A stretch of DNA of 7,561 nt from Spirochaetia bacterium UBA5550 (GTDB lineage Bacteria; Spirochaetota; UBA4802; UBA5550): assembly GCA_002425885.1 (NCBI GenBank), contig DINC01000359.1, positions 11,145 through 18,705 on the forward strand. The letters are read 5' to 3'. The notes under the pieces were generated by a model that saw only the letters and a program-made list of their open reading frames with translations, was not told where the DNA came from and searched no databases. The position numbers were made by a program, and so were the translations under genes. Positions 1 to 6,590 of this stretch are shown piece by piece. Every line of letters begins with the position of its first letter. Positions within the stretch are counted from its first letter, which is position 1.

Positions 1-69
1 AATTCTTCGGGTGAGAAATCTTAAAGATGAAATAAATGATTGAGGCGGATAAATAAAAAGAAAGATTCC

Positions 70-606
70 CTACTCCGCTTTCTCCACTATATAACGCGAC
101 AGAACAAGGCTCTGTATAATTACAAAGATAAACATAAGACCCATAATCCCGAAGAGTTTAAAATTAACCCATGTCTCAGTTGAAAAATTATATGCTACGT
201 AAATATTCAGCACACCTGTAAATGCAAAAAAACCTGCCCAGCTGTAATTTATCCATTCCCATACACTGTCAGGCGCAGTCATCTTCCCTGCAAGCATTGC
301 CTTAATCAGGTTTTTGCCGAATAACAGACGTGATAATACAAGAGCCGCGCTGAAAACAGCATAAAGGATCGTGGGCTTCCATTTTATGAATGTCTCGTCA
401 TGGAGCAGAAGCGTGGCCCCTCCGAATATCACTATAATCACAAGGCTTATGATCATCGGCTTTTCCACTTTTTTATTCTTTATGTATGAAAAACCTATCT
501 GAATAATACTTGCTGCTATGGCAACAGCAGTTGCAACGAATATACCCTTGAATTTGTAGGCTGCGAAAAAAAGAATTATAGGGAAAAACTCAAAAAGAAA
601 TTTCAT
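70..606 (-). CDS. yciB: Inner-membrane septation protein YciB/IspZ
   Basis: Polytopic inner-membrane protein of the YciB (IspZ, intracellular septation protein A) family. In enterobacteria it is linked to cell-envelope integrity and to division and elongation proteins; no enzymatic activity is established. The 178-residue product is of normal length for the family. It matches the E. coli protein as I remember it: an FLFEFFPIILFF-type N-terminus, an FGGATLLLHDETFIKWKPT block near residues 61-79, WEWINYSWAGFF near 117-128, and WVNFKLFG near 146-153. About five or six hydrophobic segments can be seen, roughly at 3-17, 20-41, 50-67, 78-95, 118-138 and 147-172. The ATG (complement of 604-606) is supported by a good GGAGG ribosome site 4 bases upstream. 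It is transcribed divergently from the 995-5616 operon and appears monocistronic within the window. Confidence 0.95.
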   Translation of the reverse strand: MKFLFEFFPIILFFAAYKFKGIFVATAVAIAASIIQIGFSYIKNKKVEKPMIISLVIIVIFGGATLLLHDETFIKWKPTILYAVFSAALVLSRLLFGKNLIKAMLAGKMTAPDSVWEWINYSWAGFFAFTGVLNIYVAYNFSTETWVNFKLFGIMGLMFIFVIIQSLVLSRYIVEKAE

Positions 607-610
607 AAAA

Positions 611-615
611 CCTCC
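611..615 (-). promoter_or_regulatory. Ribosome binding site of yciB
   Basis: GGAGG on the minus strand, followed by four T residues and then the ATG of yciB. A strong, well-placed Shine-Dalgarno that fixes the start codon. Confidence 0.8.
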
Positions 616-628
616 GTATACGTCTTCT

Positions 629-655
629 GAATAAATTTTATCTCTTTATTGTCAA
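629..655 (-). promoter_or_regulatory. Possible promoter of yciB
   Basis: A perfect TTGACA (-35) lies on the minus strand at 655-650. The best -10 candidates 14-15 bases downstream are weak (TTTATT or TTATTC), so the -10 call is uncertain. The position is right for a short yciB leader. Confidence 0.35.
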
Positions 656-755
656 GAGATATACAGGGAGGGGAGATAAAGAGTGAAGATTAAATTCCGG
701 TTACAACCCGGCCCCCGGCGAATAAATTCATTCACTGATTATATTTAGTGTCGCC

Positions 756-770
756 ACCCCCAAAGGGGGT
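756..770. repeat. Short perfect hairpin, left half
   Basis: ACCCCC, loop AAA, GGGGGT: a perfect 6-bp stem with a 3-base loop, and the apex of the left half of the larger inverted repeat. No T-run follows, so it is not a typical terminator. Confidence 0.6.
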
Positions 771-813
771 AAGTAACATTATATTCCATAAAGATAATTC
801 ATAAAGTTATTAC

Positions 814-828
814 TCCCCCTCAGGGGGA
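814..828. repeat. Short perfect hairpin, right half
   Basis: TCCCCC, loop TCA, GGGGGA: a perfect 6-bp stem with a 3-base loop, and the counterpart of the hairpin at 756-770. The two can refold into one long stem. In that form 757-761 pairs with 823-827, 765-769 with 815-819, and the TAAGTAAC at 770-777 with the GTTATTA at 806-812 around a bulged G. Confidence 0.6.
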
Positions 829-869
829 AGCCGGTATAAGTATATGAAGTATGAAAAATTATATCGGCT
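829..869. repeat. 11-bp stem with 19-base AT-rich loop
   Basis: AGCCGGTATAA at 829-839 pairs with TTATATCGGCT at 859-869: eleven pairs, one of them G-U if read as RNA. It is extended outward, after an internal loop, by CCTCAG (818-823) with CTGAGG (875-880). The left half has a weaker equivalent, GGCGA (717-721) with TCGCC (751-755). Confidence 0.55.
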
Positions 870-946
870 GGGGGCTGAGGCTGAATTGTTATGCCTTAAT
901 TTTGATTTACTTTGCTGATGAAAGCCCGTGCGGATTTTAATTTATG

Positions 947-974
947 TTGACATTATGATTAAAGAAATTATTAT
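947..974 (+). promoter_or_regulatory. Sigma70-type promoter of the partner-switching operon
   Basis: TTGACA at 947-952 (6/6 to consensus), a 16-base spacer, and TATTAT at 969-974 (5/6). An alternative -10, TATATT at 972-977, would give a 19-base spacer. Transcription would start about 6-8 bases downstream, leaving a leader of only about 14 bases before the ATG at 995. Confidence 0.55.
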
Positions 975-984
975 ATTTTAGAAT

Positions 985-990
985 AAAAGG
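985..990 (+). promoter_or_regulatory. Ribosome binding site of the first operon gene
   Basis: AAAAGG, four bases before the ATG at 995. A moderate Shine-Dalgarno with somewhat short spacing. Confidence 0.5.
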
Positions 991-994
991 TTAC

Positions 995-1918
995 ATGAAA
1001 GAATACGTTAAAACGAGAACCGGATATGCGCAGGAGATGGTTAAAAACATCAGGATACTGGCATTAAACGGGAAGAATAACTTCAGAAAATATCTCTTCG
1101 ACCCTCTTTACGAGGCGGGCTGGTATAATGACACCAGCAGACAGAGCACATTAAAACTTATCGAAAGGATGAAGGAGCAGGAGAGAGACCCCTCCTTTGT
1201 TCACACCATAGCACCGCAGTGCAAAAGGCTGGTCTGCTATTCAATGGCAGAGGGGTTTTCAGCTCTGGGGAACAGTTCTATCTTCTTTCTTGAAAAGATA
1301 CAATGGGACCAGAGAGTTTCTCTCAGCAGTGAATCCATTGAATTCACCGACATTATAACTCCTCCCCTAAATGAATTCATGAAACTGAACAGCGAAAGCA
1401 ATGAGAAACTCTTTACCGAGGCTGTTGCATCTGCAAAAAAAGATGAGATTCTCACAGCCTTTGAGCCTGTTAAGCTCAGCAGCGGCGGCGAAAAGATAAA
1501 GCTGGACAGTGAAATTAAACGGCTCTACAACAACATCCAGATTGCCAGTAAATATCAGAACATCCCCAAGTGCATGAAACTCCTCTCAACATATATAATT
1601 CAGTACAGCGACAACGACGATTATGCAAGAGATGATGTGGGTAAACTCATTGATGCCATGACAAAGCGTGAGCCGGGATTTGATACCGAACTTAAAAACA
1701 TCATGGCAATTGACCTCTATTACAGAATCAGAAAATCTGTACACAGCGGAGAGATAAGGACAACCATACAGGCAATCCGGAAATACGGCTATATATTCGA
1801 AGGGGATTCATCAGCAAAACATTTCTATGATATTGACAGGCTTGAAAGGATACTTTACAAAATAATAACAGAGAAAGATCTCTGGAAGGAACTGAAAAAA
1901 GAATCGAGGGGGCAGTAA
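995..1918 (+). CDS. Unrecognised soluble protein, first gene of the operon
   Basis: I do not recognise this 307-residue protein. It has no signal peptide and no membrane segment, so it is probably cytoplasmic. Composition is charged and mostly helical. The N-terminal half includes a Cys-containing stretch (Cys76, Cys81) leading into SMAEGFSALGNSSIFFLEKI (about 83-102). A Ser/Glu-rich linker lies near 110-170. The C-terminal half (about 171-300) is a run of amphipathic helices with aromatic positions (IKRLYNNIQIASKY, LYYRIRKSVH, IRKYGYIFEG, DIDRLERILYKI), somewhat like a helical-repeat scaffold, though I see no clear repeat consensus. Its TAA stop overlaps the ATG of the STAS gene by one base (TAATG). 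Translational coupling to an anti-sigma antagonist suggests a role in the same pathway: client, adaptor or extra input. That role is inference. Confidence 0.85.
   Translation: MKEYVKTRTGYAQEMVKNIRILALNGKNNFRKYLFDPLYEAGWYNDTSRQSTLKLIERMKEQERDPSFVHTIAPQCKRLVCYSMAEGFSALGNSSIFFLEKIQWDQRVSLSSESIEFTDIITPPLNEFMKLNSESNEKLFTEAVASAKKDEILTAFEPVKLSSGGEKIKLDSEIKRLYNNIQIASKYQNIPKCMKLLSTYIIQYSDNDDYARDDVGKLIDAMTKREPGFDTELKNIMAIDLYYRIRKSVHSGEIRTTIQAIRKYGYIFEGDSSAKHFYDIDRLERILYKIITEKDLWKELKKESRGQ
1906..1912 (+). promoter_or_regulatory. Ribosome binding site of the STAS gene
   Basis: GAGGGGG, five bases before the ATG at 1918 and inside the last codons of the preceding gene. It is strong and well placed, so the STAS protein should be efficiently translated. 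Confidence 0.7.
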
Positions 1919-2265
1919 TGGGCGAAGCACTTCTTAAGGTAAGCGACTCTGTGAATGACGGGATATGCGTAATAACTCCATCCGGTGATATTGACGCGCA
2001 TACAGCGCCTAAGTTCAAAGAGGCAATAGAGAAGAATATTGTTTCCGGCAATATCCGTATAATCTTCGATTTCTCATCTCTTAATTATATATCATCAGCA
2101 GGGATCGGCATTTTAAATGCTGCCCTTAATTCTCTCAAGGGTAAGGGGGGGAAGATGTCAATAGCATGCGCAACCCCCTCTGTTAATGATACTCTTGAGG
2201 TGATGTACTTCACAAGAAAAGTTCCTGTGAGAAAAGATATAGATTCAGCTAAAAAAGATGTTTAA
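1918..2265 (+). CDS. STAS-domain anti-sigma factor antagonist (RsbV/SpoIIAA type)
   Basis: A single STAS domain fills the 115-residue protein, the usual length for free-standing antagonists. The family is phosphorylated on a conserved Ser/Thr by the cognate HATPase kinase. When dephosphorylated it binds that kinase and frees its client. The signature DFSSLNYISSAGIGIL is at about 51-66. By alignment with the MDSSGLG motif of SpoIIAA, Ser60 is the predicted phosphoacceptor, with Ser59 and Ala61 replacing Asp and Ser on either side, a variant common in non-Firmicute members. The opening VITPSGDIDAHTAPKFKEAI (18-37) is the standard first strand and helix. A lysine-rich tail (about 105-114) follows the domain. 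The gene starts within the stop codon of the unknown gene and ends 11 bases before the kinase. Confidence 0.93.
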   Translation: MGEALLKVSDSVNDGICVITPSGDIDAHTAPKFKEAIEKNIVSGNIRIIFDFSSLNYISSAGIGILNAALNSLKGKGGKMSIACATPSVNDTLEVMYFTRKVPVRKDIDSAKKDV

Positions 2266-2276
2266 ACGGCCCTGCT

Positions 2277-2705
2277 TTGAAAAAATCAAGCTTAACTATA
2301 AAGGCTGATACATCTGATCTTCACATGGTGAGAAAAGCCATTACTGATTTTGTGGGGAGCGATGCTGACAGCAATGAGACAGGGCGGATTATTCTTGCAA
2401 TTGATGAGGCCCTGGCCAATATAATTATTCACGGATACAAAAGAGATAATTCCGGAAAGATAATCATTGATATGGAATCAGACGGTTCATCCCTGAAATT
2501 TACAATAACAGACTATGCCCCATGGTTCAACCCCCTTGAACTCCCCTCTCCGGACATGGACTCATATTTTGATGCAGGTAAAGACGGCGGACTCGGTGTT
2601 GATATATATAAAAAAATAATGGATGTATCGTATGAAAGAAACGAAACAGGCGGGAACCGCCTCATCATGGCCAAACCGGCTGATAAAAAAAATATCAGGA
2701 TTTAG
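2277..2705 (+). CDS. RsbW/SpoIIAB-type anti-sigma factor serine kinase
   Basis: Cytoplasmic GHKL-fold ATPase domain protein (HATPase_c_2, RsbW/SpoIIAB type), 142 residues. Such proteins phosphorylate the STAS partner and sequester a client, usually a sigma factor. The N box is LAIDEALANIIIHGY (40-54) with catalytic Glu44 and Mg-binding Asn48. The G1 box is ITDYAPWFNP (77-86), with Asp79 present but Ala81 in place of the common DxG glycine, a known variation. The G2 box is GGLGVDIYKKIMD (104-116), followed by VSYERNETGGNRLIM (117-131). The start must be TTG at 2277. An in-frame stop at 2250-2252 bounds the frame, no ATG or GTG lies between, and the ATG at 2325 would remove the first beta strand (SSLTIKA). 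No clear Shine-Dalgarno is visible, so translation probably depends on coupling to the STAS gene. Confidence 0.92.
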   Translation: MKKSSLTIKADTSDLHMVRKAITDFVGSDADSNETGRIILAIDEALANIIIHGYKRDNSGKIIIDMESDGSSLKFTITDYAPWFNPLELPSPDMDSYFDAGKDGGLGVDIYKKIMDVSYERNETGGNRLIMAKPADKKNIRI

Positions 2706-2709
2706 CATA

Positions 2710-2742
2710 GCGGATTTTATCCGCAGAAGACCGGCAATCCGC
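2710..2742 (+). repeat. Small hairpin with two alternative partners before the phosphatase start
   Basis: GCGGAT (2710-2715), loop TTT, ATCCGC (2719-2724) is a perfect 6-bp stem just after the kinase stop. The sequence ATCCGCAGAA occurs twice, at 2719-2728 and 2737-2746. GCGGAT could therefore pair instead with ATCCGC at 2737-2742, bringing the stem to 6 bases before the ATG at 2749. Confidence 0.45.
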
Positions 2743-2748
2743 AGAACA

Positions 2749-5616
2749 ATGCCGGGTATAAGAATCAAACTCTCTGTGCTCTTCGGTCTTTTCGTTTCAA
2801 TCATTTTAGCAGCAGCAACATTCTTCAACTACATTAACCAGAGCCGCATACTTGAAGAGAGTTTTAATAATGAAATCGAGATATCCCTTAGATATATAAA
2901 TTCCGCAGCCCTCTCCATGGAGAGTATAAGAACAAATATCCTCCTGATAGAAGAGATGAAGCTCCGCATAAAAGAGAAGCGGGAGGATCTGAAACAGTAC
3001 AGAAACTTCGTGTACAGAAAAAAGGATTCAGTGGGGAACCTTTTTAAAAGTTTCGGCAGAAAACTCGGGATGGATGTAAGGTATGACTATTACCGTAAGG
3101 GATACGATACATATTACAGCATATACCTTCCGGAAAAGGAGATCACTTCCATTGAAAAGAGGATATCTGAACAGCTGAGGCATAAAGACGGAAGCCGCAT
3201 AACAGATAAAGAGTTCAAAGCCCTTCAGAAACAGGCCGGGGTTATCGCCTGGTACCAGCGCCGGATAGATGCGCTGGAAAAATCCATAGAGGCTGAAAGT
3301 TCATCGAAAACAAAAGCAGCAATAATGTCAAAGGTGAAGCGCGAGAGGAGCCGCATGGCTTACGCCGGAAAGAGGTTCAGAAATATACTGAACAGCTTCT
3401 ATGAATACACTTTCAGTTCTCTTCATGAAACAGGCACTGACAGCAGCAACATCCGTATAATCACATTCAGCGCAGCAGGTGATATAAACTATGATACAGG
3501 GAGCCTCATCCGTGACGGACTGGTAAAATTCTCTCCGCTTCTCAAAGATAAAAATTACATAAAGGACAGGTATTCATTCTTCTCTTCACCTGACCGTGCG
3601 AAGAATGAAGATTACGCGACAGAATACGATTATGCCATAAGCGGAAACTACTACCATGTGAAGTATCTCCCGATATTCAAAAATCCTTCAACTTATGAAA
3701 GGCTCAGGCTGATATCGGATGACATCAGGGAGAACGGCAGCGCATGGGTCCCTTACCTGAAAGAGGATCTACGGATATCAGCTCTCATAGCAGGGCAGAG
3801 CTCGAAACTCAGGGAGCGGCTTGAGTATCTGAAGAAAAATAAAACAGTACCTGCCACAGACAGTGAATACAGATCACTCTATGACAGCTACAAAAAGCTT
3901 CTGAAAGAGAGAGCAGCGGCTTTCGCAAAACTGGCGCCATACTCTGACGAGATGGAAAAAATTACAGATTACTACAAAGAGCAGATAAAAAGCTGCAATT
4001 CCGAAACTGAAAGAATGCAGACAAGGATCGCGCAGCTTAAAAAAGAGACTGCACCTGAAAACAAAGATGAGATTAAAGGCGACATTGAATCCTTTCAGAC
4101 ACTCATTGATGAAAACAGGGATAGAATTAAAAAACTTAAATACGATATGGAACAGGCACGGGAGGATATCTGGCAGTCTGAAAAGCTTTCATCATCTGAT
4201 GCCATGCGTTTTGTAAGGGATGCGGCTCTCATCGACTTCGCGATATTAAAGCAGAAGAATAACCCCCGTGAATACAGGGAATACCTCGGTTCATCACAGA
4301 GAAGGCTCATTGAATCCGCCCGTTTCAGCACACTGAGGGAATGGATTATGAAAGGTGAAAGTGAAACCGGGCTCCCGGAGAATGTCACAGGTACAAAGAA
4401 CACACCACTTGCCGGTGATGGTATACTTGCATACAGCAGGAGCGAAATCGAGGAGTACATGTGGCTTATTGACAGCACCCCCGTAGCCGGTGATATAGGT
4501 ATATTCTCAGCTGATACAGAGGGGGGGCTCGTCTCCGACCTTAAGGGCAACAGTATAACAGGTTACAATGCTGTGCTTATTGACAAGACTGACGGTGTTA
4601 ACAAAATTACATCCAACAGAAACATGATGATTTTATACTCTTCACTCATTGCCCTTCTTTCGGTTATTCTCATATACCTTCTTGCGGGCTTCATGGTAAA
4701 GAGGATTAAAAAAATTATAAAACAGACGGCACTTGCCGGCCAGGGGGATCTCACAGTTGTGTTCCCTGCAAAGGGGCTTGATGAAATTGAAGAGCTCGGC
4801 GTGTCGCTTAACTCCATGATTCAGGGACTCAGGGAGAAGGAGGAACTGAAAGGTGAAATTGCGGCAGCAGGTGAGATACAGAAGATTCTGCTCCCTGAAA
4901 AGATCCCCTCAACACTGGAGGGGTATTACTCCATAGGGACATTCTACAGATCAATGCAGGGTGTGGGGGGAGATTATTACGATATTATAGAACTTGATGA
5001 AAGCAGAATTTTCTTCTGTATAGGCGACGTATCAAACCACGGAGTGGGCCCGGCAATAGTAATGTCAATGCTCAGGGCGCACCTTCACGGAATAATAAAA
5101 CGCGGAAAGACCGATCTGGTGGAGATACTCGCTGAGCTGAACAGCCAGATATTTATGGAGACACCTCCGCATATCTTTGTAACATTTTTTGCTGGAATAA
5201 TTGACCGCAACACCAATGAAATCGAATACTGCTCTGCAGGGCACCTGAAACCTGCTGTTTACAGATACAAAAAAGGTACGGTGGAGATCCTTCCCGGCGG
5301 AGGACTCCCCGTAGGCATGGACGACAACGATTTCTTTATGGATACAATAACAGTCAGCAGTACAAAGCTCTCGCCGGGGGATCTCTTCTTTCAATATACA
5401 GACGGCGCAAGCGAGGCAATGAACAGCAGCAGGGAACAGTTCGGCGATGAGAGAATATTCGGAGAGATGAAAGAATACGCCAGAAAACACCCTGAAGTTA
5501 TGATCACAAAGATTGCAGAATCTATAGAAAGATTTACCGGAAAAAAGATTATTGAAACACTGGTGAGCGAGCTTAATGACGATATTGCAATGATTGCATT
5601 CAAAAGAGTCAAATAG
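2749..5616 (+). CDS. Membrane sensor SpoIIE/RsbU-type PP2C serine phosphatase with HAMP
   Basis: Predicted receptor phosphatase that dephosphorylates the STAS protein. Numbering is from the ATG at 2749 (955 residues). TM1 is about 8-28, after a basic PGIRIK tail. An extracytoplasmic region follows, about 29-625, with no recognised domain, a helical coiled-coil-like stretch about 369-483 and several charged helices before it. TM2 is about 626-649 and HAMP about 651-695. A signalling helix (EIAAAGEIQKILLPEKIP, about 703-720) joins to the PP2C/SpoIIE domain, about 730-953. Metal-site motifs are intact: VGGDYYD (Asp742, Asp745), GDVSNHG (Asp760), YTDG (Asp885) and NDD (Asp944, Asp945). Earlier in-frame ATGs at 2623 and 2632 would add 42 or 39 residues but overlap the kinase by 83 or 74 bases. 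I prefer 2749 because it gives a short cytoplasmic tail, though its ribosome site is weak. The gene ends 2 bases before a convergent gene. Confidence 0.9.
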   Translation: MPGIRIKLSVLFGLFVSIILAAATFFNYINQSRILEESFNNEIEISLRYINSAALSMESIRTNILLIEEMKLRIKEKREDLKQYRNFVYRKKDSVGNLFKSFGRKLGMDVRYDYYRKGYDTYYSIYLPEKEITSIEKRISEQLRHKDGSRITDKEFKALQKQAGVIAWYQRRIDALEKSIEAESSSKTKAAIMSKVKRERSRMAYAGKRFRNILNSFYEYTFSSLHETGTDSSNIRIITFSAAGDINYDTGSLIRDGLVKFSPLLKDKNYIKDRYSFFSSPDRAKNEDYATEYDYAISGNYYHVKYLPIFKNPSTYERLRLISDDIRENGSAWVPYLKEDLRISALIAGQSSKLRERLEYLKKNKTVPATDSEYRSLYDSYKKLLKERAAAFAKLAPYSDEMEKITDYYKEQIKSCNSETERMQTRIAQLKKETAPENKDEIKGDIESFQTLIDENRDRIKKLKYDMEQAREDIWQSEKLSSSDAMRFVRDAALIDFAILKQKNNPREYREYLGSSQRRLIESARFSTLREWIMKGESETGLPENVTGTKNTPLAGDGILAYSRSEIEEYMWLIDSTPVAGDIGIFSADTEGGLVSDLKGNSITGYNAVLIDKTDGVNKITSNRNMMILYSSLIALLSVILIYLLAGFMVKRIKKIIKQTALAGQGDLTVVFPAKGLDEIEELGVSLNSMIQGLREKEELKGEIAAAGEIQKILLPEKIPSTLEGYYSIGTFYRSMQGVGGDYYDIIELDESRIFFCIGDVSNHGVGPAIVMSMLRAHLHGIIKRGKTDLVEILAELNSQIFMETPPHIFVTFFAGIIDRNTNEIEYCSAGHLKPAVYRYKKGTVEILPGGGLPVGMDDNDFFMDTITVSSTKLSPGDLFFQYTDGASEAMNSSREQFGDERIFGEMKEYARKHPEVMITKIAESIERFTGKKIIETLVSELNDDIAMIAFKRVK

Positions 5617-5618
5617 GA

Positions 5619-6575
5619 TTAAGCCCAGCCAAGGGCCCTGTCGCGCCCCTCCTCTTTTGCGCGGTACAGGGCTTTGTCAGATCTCTCTTTAAGCTCATCC
5701 ATTGTATTGGCCTGTTCCGGCATAGCTGCAAAACCCATACTGCATGTGAGGCGAAGCTCCTCATGTTCAGGGAACCTCATATCACGGATAGCCTGGCACA
5801 GCGCATCACACTTCCCCTGCGCAGCCTCCGCGTCAGAACCGGGGAAGAGGAATATAAACTCATCCCCGCCATAGCGCACAAGTATGTCATCCCTGCTGAA
5901 TACTTTCCTGAAAACATCCGCTGTCTGAACAATAAGCCTGTCGCAGAACTCCTGCCCGTACTTTGTGTTTAGCGAACCGAACCTGTCCATGTCAAACATT
6001 ACAAAGCTCAAGGTGCTCCCCTCTGTCTTTGCCTTTGTTACCAGGCCTTCAAAGGACTCCTCAAGGTACCTGCGGTTAAAGAGCCCTGTTGCCGGGTCTG
6101 TTATCGCGCGTTTCCGTGACTCCTCACCATACTGGACCATCTGCGTGACAAAAGCGCCGGTCTTCATAAGCCTCTCTACTATTATCGAGAGCATCCGGTC
6201 CATCATCTTCGCTGCAGAGTCGGGCATTGTGCTCACTATACGCGTAAAGTCATCGGCATGAAGCGCCAGCAGAACCGTATCCTCAAGCACTCTGCACGCG
6301 GCAGACCTGCATGTCTGATCAATTATTGACATCTCGCCGAAATAACTCCCGGCCTTAACCTCAGTGAGAACAACCTCTTCCCCTGTCTGATCTTTAATGA
6401 ATATCGATACAGCTCCGCTCACTACCACATACATCTCGTCACCGGGGTCACCCTCCTGAAAGAGCATCTCACCATCCCGGTATTCATAACGCTTCATCTC
6501 ACGGGCAAAAAGTTCAAGATGCTCATCAGCCTGCCCTTCAAAGATTGCTATATTCTTCAGTAAATTTCCATTCAT
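5619..6575 (-). CDS. cNMP-binding domain / GGDEF diguanylate cyclase, apparently active
   Basis: Soluble 318-residue regulator, predicted to make cyclic di-GMP from two GTP. Residues about 10-125 form a Crp/Cap-like cyclic-nucleotide-binding fold. Its phosphate-binding cassette, YFGEMSIIDQTCRSAACRV (78-96), keeps Gly80-Glu81 and Arg90, so ligand binding is plausible. A helical linker (about 125-158) leads to a GGDEF domain (about 159-316): DPATGLFNRRY, FDMDRFGSLNTKYGQEFCD with metal-type Asp195 and guanine-contacting Asn203 and Asp212, then RYGGDEF (234-240) and KALYRAKEEGRDR (301-313). All main catalytic positions are present. The RxxD inhibitory site is not: Ser227 stands where the arginine should be, although Asp230 remains. 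That suggests weak or no product inhibition. The ATG is complement of 6573-6575, with a weak GGA ribosome site 8 bases upstream. It lies 67 bases downstream of its paralogue and is probably co-transcribed. Confidence 0.93.
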   Translation of the reverse strand: MNGNLLKNIAIFEGQADEHLELFAREMKRYEYRDGEMLFQEGDPGDEMYVVVSGAVSIFIKDQTGEEVVLTEVKAGSYFGEMSIIDQTCRSAACRVLEDTVLLALHADDFTRIVSTMPDSAAKMMDRMLSIIVERLMKTGAFVTQMVQYGEESRKRAITDPATGLFNRRYLEESFEGLVTKAKTEGSTLSFVMFDMDRFGSLNTKYGQEFCDRLIVQTADVFRKVFSRDDILVRYGGDEFIFLFPGSDAEAAQGKCDALCQAIRDMRFPEHEELRLTCSMGFAAMPEQANTMDELKERSDKALYRAKEEGRDRALGWA

Positions 6576-6590
6576 AACATTAATCCATTT

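Larger units (their letters stand above)
705..880. repeat. Large imperfect inverted repeat with C5/G5 blocks
   Basis: Three CCCCC blocks (712-716, 757-761, 815-819) and three GGGGG blocks (765-769, 823-827, 870-874) are arranged C-C-G-C-G-G with start-to-start spacings of 45, 8, 50, 8 and 47 bases. That is nearly mirror-symmetric. The reverse complement of 801-880 aligns with about 705-782 over its length: C5, a GGC- or GCCG-rich stem foot, an AT-rich loop, the matching foot, then C5-N3-G5 and a TAAGTAAC-like tail. Each half is therefore itself a hairpin unit, and the two units are inverted. It lies between two divergent promoters and holds no plausible gene. It resembles paired palindromic intergenic elements (BIME/REP-like or MITE-like), but I recognise no named family. 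Confidence 0.6.

Noticed and set aside
2..43. Possible C-terminal tail of a plus-strand gene entering from the left edge (13 codons ending in TGA at 41-43)
   Set aside because: The string ILRVRNLKDEIND looks protein-like, but 13 codons are too few to separate from chance, and another frame is also open to 24. Nothing else is supported in 1-69.
756..770. C5-A3-G5 hairpin as a rho-independent terminator
   Set aside because: There is no T-run on either strand, and the flanking genes diverge, so neither ends here. It fits better as part of the larger inverted repeat.
705..880. CRISPR array or tRNA in the intergenic region
   Set aside because: The repeats are inverted and not direct, there are no regular spacers, and no cloverleaf can be drawn.
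1237..1455. Minus-strand open frame inside the unknown gene
   Set aside because: Low-complexity Ser/Phe-rich translation lying wholly inside a better-supported gene.
5065..5490. Minus-strand open frame of 141 codons inside the PP2C domain
   Set aside because: It lies across a conserved catalytic domain on the other strand, and its translation has no recognisable features.
5632..5639. AGGGCCCT palindrome near the convergent junction as a bidirectional terminator
   Set aside because: It has no loop and no flanking T-runs, and it lies inside the coding end of the cyclase gene.
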